Assembly (NCBI GenBank): GCA_903813345.2
Contig: CAIIXF020000001.1
Coordinates: 18,619,915 to 18,683,914 of the forward strand
Source of the DNA: Owenia fusiformis
Lineage: Eukaryota > Annelida > Polychaeta > Sabellida > Oweniidae
Reading direction: 5' to 3'
DNA: 64,000 bases
Part shown: positions 57,831-64,000 of the stretch, piece by piece
Layout: each line of letters opens with the position of its first letter
Numbering within the stretch: position 1 is the first letter of the stretch
Program-made: the position numbers and the translations under genes
Notes under the pieces: model-generated
Seen by the model: the letters and a program-made list of their open reading frames with translations, nothing else
What the model was told of the DNA's origin: nothing
Databases searched by the model: none

Positions 57831-60800
57831 CTGGAATTAAATAATATTGGAATAAGTTTAATGTTACTTTTTAATTTCTCTTTATTATGGACATAGTACT
57901 CATGAATAAAGTGGAAGGTCCACATGCAGTATGGCAAGTGATTTTAGACAGTCATATCTGGACCTTTGCTACAATTCTGTGTAAAATACATATTTTATGC
58001 AAAGATTAAGATAATTATGTTTCAAGATTTATGGACCACATTGCCCAGACCCCTGATTGGCCATGTCAATTCATTGACAGACTTCCATGCTCTGTAGTCT
58101 ACTCTCCATATACAATTACCCACAAAGTAAAAAAAATACCCACAAAGTAAAAAAATGTTTATACAATTACTCAACAAGGTTGATGTAATACTGTAATAAT
58201 CATTTTTAATCCAGAAGTGTTAATAATTTACAAGTATTCATACAACATACCTGCATGATAATATTAGTCATCTTGTAAGCATCCAAATGTTTCATGATGA
58301 GGTTATTTGAACACTGATTGATATCTGGTTCTGGGAAAGTCCTCATAGGCCAACATCGCGGCAGTTTCTGCTCAAACAGTGTCTTACCCTGAACATTCTT
58401 AATAAGGTGGTCTGGCATATCAGTTTTCTCAAGGATGTATTCCTCAGCATGATTCTCACTGAAAAAATTTGAATATTGTATTTATTTTTATAAAATAAAG
58501 TAAGAAATAAAATACTAACTTTTAATTTTTTTACTAACTTTTTTGCCAATCATTTATTGATTTATTTCAAATGAAAACTTGCTTCCTTTCAAGTACTGAT
58601 TTATGTCAGCAAAATATAATGGAGTTTAACCCCCTCCCCAAATGTAATGAATTACATTTATGAATGTATTGACCTGGTCCCCTAAATGAAGTTTTAACTA
58701 TATTTTGTTTTATAACATAAGGAAAACTAACCAATTTTCAAGTAAAGTACATGTACTTACTATTTAACAGTTAGCTCAATGAAATTCTTTAGCTGTCGAT
58801 AACCTTGACATGTTGGACATGTAATCATCCCGTGACCTCTACATGTCAAGCACCTATAAGAAAAGACACAAACTATAACCTTGATATGTTAGACATGTCC
58901 TGTGACCTTGACCCTGACATGTCAGGTACCTACGAGTCACAACAGACACCCATATTCTTGAGGGGAGATATAACTACTGTTGTAGAAGTAATCAATGTGT
59001 TATCTTTCAACTGTTTAGCAGACATATTAATTTCAGTCTTAAATACAAAATGATGCTCAAGAGGTACGGCACACAAAAATGGAAGTAACTTAAGTACAAA
59101 AATGCAGAAAAGAATACATAAATATCCTCCAACAAATTCACTACATTAACATTAGCTGAGGAAGAGAAAATCATACCTTTTTCTTCCACGTCCATGACAG
59201 CTGAAACATGTGGCCCTGTGAGCATGACCATCTCTATGTGTTGTACGATGTCCAGTGCCATGACAGGAAATACAGCGGTTACTTCCACGTCCGTAGCACC
59301 TATGACAACGGATGAACCCAGATGAGAAACACTGGTGACATTGCTGAAAATACATATATAAAATATTAGTAAACATTAAATAAGGCAATAAAATCAGAAT
59401 ATAAAACAATAAAATAATGATGATTTTGAATATGGAGTTCCCATTGTTCATTGTTAAATTTTTTACAGCAGAACAATAAATAGAGGAATTTATTTGAATT
59501 GTGATGACGAGGCAGCAAAAATTTAAGGATGATCAAAAAATGTTCATTGCTGGAGGATGTACTTTTATGAATGAGCACATCAACATAATGATGTTAAAGA
59601 AAAATCAGAATTGTAAGAAGTAGTTTGATCTATTATATATTCACAAACTTTTTTATTGTGTTTTGCGTTGTTTGTATGTTCATACATTTACATATTCAGT
59701 AAGTTTACTATGTAACTTACCTAGATTCCTAATGAACATAATAAGTGAAACACCTCCTGGGCTGAGTCTAATCAAGCATGTAAAAACTTACCACAATACT
59801 AGCAGTATGGGGAACTTCATATGTCTTCACTTCTGTTTGAAACAAGTTGGAGAAATTACTTGCTATTGACCACGCAGGAGGGGGTACACCAAACTGGGGA
59901 CCATCCACATGACCACCTACAAATTGCGTTTGACATGGATTTTAATATGGATTAATTACTTATCAACATGATCAATTTTTAGGGAACAACTTTCATAACT
60001 TTTCATATGTTTCTTACTCAGGCACTCCAGGTTTTTGTTTTGAAATATTCTCTGCAAGAAAAATGCAGCATTTGGCAAGCTTGGTGGAAATATAAAATAC
60101 ATTATACTGCACAATATCGGCTATAAAACAAGATGTTTGCATGTACCTCGATATGGGGCCTGAGTCCAGGCTGTGGACCTCATTTCAGTGAAAGTTTCCA
60201 AAACATACTGGAAAATCAAAGCATAAATCATTACTGTTTCATTCATTCTACAGCTTTGATCAGACTTCAACTATACATTACAAGTTGTAATTAAAATGAG
60301 AAGAAATGACTGTGTAATGACAATGTTCTTAGAGAGTAAATCATCAAATTTAAATCTCCATCTAACACTAGTATAGAAAGTCAGTTCTGATTAAACACTA
60401 AGCCTATGCCCATTTTCTAGTGACTTACATGTAAACCACTTGATGGTTTAATATTGGTGAAGACCAGATCATTGACAGCACCCTTCCCATAGCAGCAATG
60501 CTGGCCGACATACTGTAGCAAGGCTTCTCTAGCTTGGTCCTCAGTTGGTATAGCACCAGCACTACAAATCAGATACCACAGATTTACTGTTTAACCTTTA
60601 CTGTATATTCTAAAGCAACAAGCTTGATGTGATGGAACGTGTGATGTACATTGTATATCTACTTAGTACATTTTGTGCAAAAACGGTGATTTTGGAGTTC
60701 TGTTTTCGCGGGAAAATAATTGGAATGGTTGAAATGATGACAATGTTGGAATGTATGAAATGATGCAACTGAAATAATTGAAACAGTTAAAATAATTGAA

Positions 60801-61894
60801 CAGTTCAAAATCATTTCATAAAATATGAAGGGCTTAAGCATGAATGTGCGCTAAGGTGTATCTCTAAGTATTTATATTCCCCTACCTGGTAAAGTCCTCT
60901 CGAGGCCTATTCTCTTCCTTAAACAGTTCATCATAAGAGGGAGGAGCATTCGGAGGGGGCAATGGAGGGGCAGATGCTGAAATAAGAAGCTTGCATGTGG
61001 ATTTTTTATTAGTTTAACATTTGTAGTATAGTGGTACCCTAATGTTTTTTTGCCCTTAGATAGACCATTTATCATTTGTACATTAAGAAAAGACTATGAT
61101 TTTATCTTTTGCTAGTACATTTGGAAACATACCATTTGCATAACCAGTGTTTTCATATCCACTTATGCGACCAAACTGAGAAGGGTCTGCAGGCTTAGCA
61201 GTTGGTTCAGGTGCACTATGGTCCTCTGGTAGATCCTCCCCTGCTATATCTGAGCCCATATAAGTTGGATTGTCCACTTCTCCATGAAATTGTACAGCTA
61301 AAAAAGATAATCCTTGATATTATCATGAAGTGTGTATTGATTGGTTTGCTTGATTTACTATATGGTACGCTATTCTGAATAACTGTTATATCTATGATTA
61401 TGGTACGTAACATTCATTAGAATAGCCCTGTTTCATAGCATATTTTACATACGTTTTCCAGGTTCAGGTTGTGGGACTCCTCCATGTGGATGTCCTGGTT
61501 GTCCCTGTGGTGGATATCCTGGCTGTCCCTGTGGGGGATATCCTGGTTGTCCCGGTGGGTGATATCCTGGTTGTCCCTGTGGGGGATATCCTGGTTGTCC
61601 CTGTGGGGGATATCCTGGTTGTCCCTGTGGGGGATATCCTGGTTGTCCCTGTGGGGGATAGCCTGGTTGCCCCTGAGGTTGATATCCTGGTTGTCCCTGT
61701 GGGGGATATCCTGGTTGTCCCTGTGGGTGATATCCTGGTTGTCCCTGTGGTGCATATCCTGGTTGTCCCTGTGGATGATATCCTGGTTGTCCCTGTGGAG
61801 GATATCCTGGTTGTCCCTGTGGAGGATATCCTGGTTGCCCATGTGGATATGCTGGGGCATTTGGTTGTGGTGGGCCATGACCTACAGTAGACAT
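57684..61894 (-). CDS. SSUH2: SSUH2-like protein with N-terminal PGQPGY repeats, 10 exons
   Basis: Exons 61453-61894, 61133-61297, 60886-60976, 60429-60561, 60147-60207, 59792-59916, 59177-59343, 58761-58853, 58251-58458, 57684-57830 join in frame (1,632 bp, 543 residues plus TGA). Residues about 16-143 are tandem GQPGYPPQ octads. A PPSYDELF (PPxY) motif is in exon 3. Residues 341-420 hold six CxxC pairs spaced like the DnaJ cysteine-rich zinc domain. The C-terminus ends CCWGCNIL, as in SSUH2 proteins, for which a chaperone-like role and, in human, a link to dentin development have been reported. The vertebrate protein is shorter (roughly 350-380 residues by memory); the extra length here is the repeat. 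The ATG at 61,894 is the first in frame, but tctactgtag just downstream could act as an acceptor, so an upstream first exon is possible. Confidence 0.92.
57918..57966. repeat. Solo end of the 22-kb palindrome family, in SSUH2 intron 9
   Basis: CCACATGCAGTATGGCAAGT and the following TGATTTTAGACAGTCATATC match the termini of the palindromic element at 22,275-22,993. Only one arm is present here. Confidence 0.6.
58251..58458 (-). CDS. SSUH2: SSUH2-like exon 9
   Basis: 208 bp. It starts [19 protein letters not shown] and includes [15 protein letters not shown]; it ends TNIIMQ. This is the conserved domain after the zinc region. Confidence 0.93.
58761..58853 (-). CDS. SSUH2: SSUH2-like exon 8, zinc region
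   Basis: 93 bp reading [18 protein letters not shown] and ending FIELTVK. It supplies the last two CxxC pairs of the DnaJ-like zinc region. Confidence 0.95.
59177..59343 (-). CDS. SSUH2: SSUH2-like exon 7, zinc region
   Basis: 167 bp with four CxxC pairs: CHQC, CHRC, CISC and CFSC, several followed by G-x-G-x as in DnaJ zinc domains (for example [10 protein letters not shown]). Residues about 340-395. Confidence 0.95.
59792..59916 (-). CDS. SSUH2: SSUH2-like exon 6
   Basis: 125 bp. It begins [16 protein letters not shown] and ends EVPHTASIV; it leads into the zinc-finger region. Acceptor atttgtag, donor gtaagt. Confidence 0.92.
60147..60207 (-). CDS. SSUH2: SSUH2-like exon 5
   Basis: 61 bp reading [20 protein letters not shown]; the ETFTEMR stretch is typical of the SSUH2 core. 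Acceptor ttttccag, donor gtacat. Confidence 0.9.
60429..60561 (-). CDS. SSUH2: SSUH2-like exon 4
   Basis: 133 bp. It begins [19 protein letters not shown] and contains the [13 protein letters not shown] segment found at the start of the conserved SSUH2 core. Confidence 0.93.
60886..60976 (-). CDS. SSUH2: SSUH2-like exon 3 with PPxY motif
   Basis: 91 bp reading [19 protein letters not shown], then [15 protein letters not shown] is a WW-domain ligand of the PPxY class. Acceptor atttcag, donor gtaggg. Confidence 0.9.
61133..61297 (-). CDS. SSUH2: SSUH2-like exon 2
   Basis: 165 bp. It begins [17 protein letters not shown] and ends GYENTGYAN. Acidic and probably disordered. NPTYM and YENTGYAN are tyrosine motifs of the kind used in adaptor binding, but no function can be claimed. 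Confidence 0.9.
61453..61894 (-). CDS. SSUH2: SSUH2-like exon 1, coding minisatellite
   Basis: 442 bp encoding [16 protein letters not shown] followed by about 15 octads of GQPGYPPQ type and ending QPEPGK. The 24-bp DNA unit also leaves other frames open on both strands. Only this frame joins exon 2 correctly (phase 1). Pro/Gly/Gln/Tyr repeats of this kind occur at the N-terminus of annexins and scramblases, where they are disordered and mediate protein contacts. Confidence 0.88.
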
Positions 61895-62069
61895 AATATG
61901 TGCATGTGTATGTGCATTTGTTTACAATACCTCAAATGTTATTTTTCATTAATCTAAGATTGAATAGTGAATTTTTTTTCTCAATCAGTCAATATACAAT
62001 GCCTCTATGAAGGGTAGGACCTAGTCCCAATACCATCTCTATGGTTCTGGCCTTGAGTGTCTTCAATAG

Positions 62070-62323
62070 AAGGTGTATTTGAAATATAAGACTGACATTT
62101 ATGTTTGGAATTATGACATTTGAGATCGAAAAATGCAAATTAGTTTGAGGTTAATTTTCCATTGACTTTTAATAGTGCAAAAGTTTGAGATATTCCCAAG
62201 ACAATAGTCCTGGAACACTACCAAAAGTCAATGGAAAATTATCCTCAAACTAATTTGCATTTTTCGATCTCAAATGTCATAATTCAAAACATAAATGTCG
62301 GTCTTATATTTCAAATACACCTT
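62070..62323. mobile_element. Long-armed palindromic element (foldback MITE)
   Basis: Starts AAGGTGTATTTGAAATATAA and ends with its mirror TTATATTTCAAATACACCTT. Arms of over 100 bp are nearly perfect (through TGCAAATTAGTTTGAGG and CCATTGACTTTT), leaving a short loop. Such palindromes are typical of non-autonomous DNA transposons. Confidence 0.8.
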
Positions 62324-62439
62324 ATACTTACATCTGATAATATCTTTTATCAAACATATGCAGTATTTATCGTAGAATAGAATGAATTTCAGCTAGAATT
62401 GGCGTTGAAAATTTCAATCGACGATTCTCTGCCAGATTA

Positions 62440-62640
62440 CGCTCTGATCCATTGATTGGTCAATGCGCTGTGCACCGGAAGAAACTACTTTTGTTTCAAT
62501 TACGGTGTCACCCCACATTTTTAACATGGAAACAGGAGGGGTTATTTATCGTAATCGTGTCTAACTTTCTTGTTTTGGAGGCACAACATCGAAAACAAAT
62601 GGTGGGATAAGTTTAAATGATTGAAGATGTAAGTATTTTC
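62440..62640. promoter_or_regulatory. Possible promoter upstream of SSUH2-like gene
   Basis: Richer in CpG than its surroundings. It carries an inverted CCAAT box (ATTGGTCAAT near 62,454) and an ETS-type CCGGAAG near 62,476, plus a plus-strand gtaagt donor near 62,631. It could be a promoter for the SSUH2-like gene or for a divergent transcript. Confidence 0.3.
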
Positions 62641-63058
62641 GATCTTTTCACAGCTAAATGGCTGTCTATTCTTCAAGAAAGTCGCGAGGAGGGATACTTA
62701 AACTGCTTATATCAAATTGGAGTAAATTTCTGTTTTGACGACGTCAATTTAATATGATTTAGACAATATATGCGATGGCTACATTTTAAAATATGCAAGC
62801 ATTGTGTGCAGTTTCACTTTTGCCTGATATAATCAGGATTTAAATTAAAGGAGCTGTGCAGATAAATCACATTTTAAACGATTAATCAATTTCATATTAT
62901 TTTTTTACTTCCTTGTCGGCCATATTGTTTTTTAAGATAACCAATCAAATCAAAGGATTCAACAAAATGGCGCATATAAAATTTACCATTGACTTTTGGT
63001 AGTGTGGAATGAGATATGGATATATAGACTCCACTACTTTAGTCATGTCTTATCCCGT

Positions 63059-63587
63059 ACCAGGACTATAGTCCTGCGAACGTTTTATTCTTTTGCCTGT
63101 ACGATTACAACATGGGAGAATTTTCTACGCTTCTTACACTTAAGATACCTATTTCAATAGATTCCTTGGTATTTTGGCATTCTTTTCGTGTAGTTGAATC
63201 CACCATTGTCTGGGTTTATCGGCAGAACAAAGAAATTTTCATTTTTGATCGCAATATTTGCGTGTAATATTTAACTTATTTCAACCGTCAAATTCTTCCA
63301 TTTATTGGTTAACCAGGCCACTTCTGGGTCAGTCAAACGGGGAATCCCCTTTTAAATCCAACCGCCATCTTGGAAAGTGATGGAATATCTCTCGATGAAA
63401 TAGAAAAATGTTCCCATTCTGCCGATATACCCAAACAATTGTGAATTCTACTATACGAAAAGAATGCTAAATACCCAGGAATCTATTGAAGTAGGTATCT
63501 TAAGTGTAAGGGGCGTAGATAATTCTCCCAAGTTGTAATCGTACAGGCAAAAGAATGCACTCGTTACAGGACCATAGTCCTGGCAAG
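63059..63587. mobile_element. Palindromic element near window end
   Basis: Outer arms CCAGGACTATAGTCCTG / CAGGACCATAGTCCTGG, then a second matched block around ATTCTTTTGCCTGTACGATT on the left and AATCGTACAGGCAAAAGAAT on the right. Paired sequence runs about 170 bp into each side; the middle is unpaired. Confidence 0.75.
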
Positions 63588-64000
63588 GTAAAGTCATGTC
63601 ATGTGCAAACAAGAATGAATGAAACTAACATTGACAGTGCTTTTATTCTCAAGTATATATGTCTACTATAAATACTGGGCGTCATCTGCACTTACAAATT
63701 CAATCACTGCAATTCCGAACTAAACTACACTGTGTACACTGCTAATTAGACTACTACTACTTATGACATGGAAACACGGATAGTGGGAAGTCCTCCAAAT
63801 ATTACCTTTATTATTTCTCAGGCAACGCAGCTTCCATCCAAAATAAAAAATATGTATTTTTAAAATAAATTATTTGTCTAGTTTTCGTTAAACAAATATC
63901 CTGAGACACATAGGGCCTGTAGAAAACACTAAACAGAAAAATAAAAAAAATATTCATACTTCCAAATCTGCTTTATAAGTCAGATAATGCACCAAATCAT

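Larger units (their letters stand above)
61895..64000. other. DNA upstream of the SSUH2-like gene
   Basis: No coding exon recognised. It holds two palindromic elements (62,070-62,323 and about 63,059-63,587), listed separately, and a CpG-richer stretch at 62,440-62,640. On the minus strand a gtaagt donor near 62,335 could end a 5' untranslated exon of the SSUH2-like gene. This is a guess from one splice motif. Confidence 0.4.

Noticed and set aside
61417-61957. Open frames of 139-162 codons on both strands over SSUH2 exon 1
   Set aside because: They are shadows of the 24-bp coding minisatellite. Only the minus-strand frame starting at 61,894 joins the next exon in phase.

Overview
This is AT-rich nuclear DNA from an invertebrate animal. 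The evidence is two intron-rich genes with clean GT-AG splice sites and animal-specific protein families, set among many inverted-repeat DNA elements and minisatellites. I cannot name the species. SSUH2, a BRUCE-like ubiquitin-system gene and relics of a protein family I associate with amphioxus, cnidarians, molluscs and echinoderms would fit a marine deuterostome or lophotrochozoan. No retroviral or LTR element, tRNA, rRNA or CRISPR array was recognised.

Two host genes lie head-to-tail on the minus strand. (1) An SSUH2 homologue at 57,684-61,894: ten coding exons that join in frame to 543 codons plus a stop. It has an N-terminal Pro/Gly/Gln/Tyr repeat of about 130 residues encoded by a 24-bp minisatellite, a PPxY motif and a DnaJ-type zinc-finger region. 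(2) A gene from its ATG at 54,074 down to at least 16,285: eighteen coding exons that join in frame to 630 codons with no stop reached. It encodes an RWD-like N-terminus, an acidic linker, a UBC fold with no cysteine at the usual active-site position (UEV-like), and a segment resembling the region just before the catalytic E2 domain of BIRC6/BRUCE. No BIR domain is seen, and the 3' end was not found in the window.

Layout. 1-16,284: no host exon identified; nested inverted repeats, including a 4.5-kb foldback element (8,308-12,828) with 1.7-kb arms and coding relics in the centre, a diverged second foldback (about 2,900-7,290), and an outer inverted pair 12 kb apart. 16,285-28,479: exons 18-4 of the UBC-like gene, with minisatellites and miniature elements in introns. 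28,480-50,574: intron 3 (22.1 kb), with a minisatellite, a tandem segmental duplication (about 31,930-38,553 and 38,554-44,436) and many miniature elements. 50,575-54,074: exons 3-1. 54,075-57,683: intergenic. 57,684-61,894: SSUH2. 61,895-64,000: upstream DNA with two palindromic elements and a possible promoter.

The strongest non-genic result is a miniature transposon family with TACCCT/AGGGTA ends and 9-bp target duplications. It occurs as 79-84-bp short forms and 350-362-bp long forms. One short copy interrupts another element and one is present in only one copy of the tandem duplication, so insertion is directly visible.
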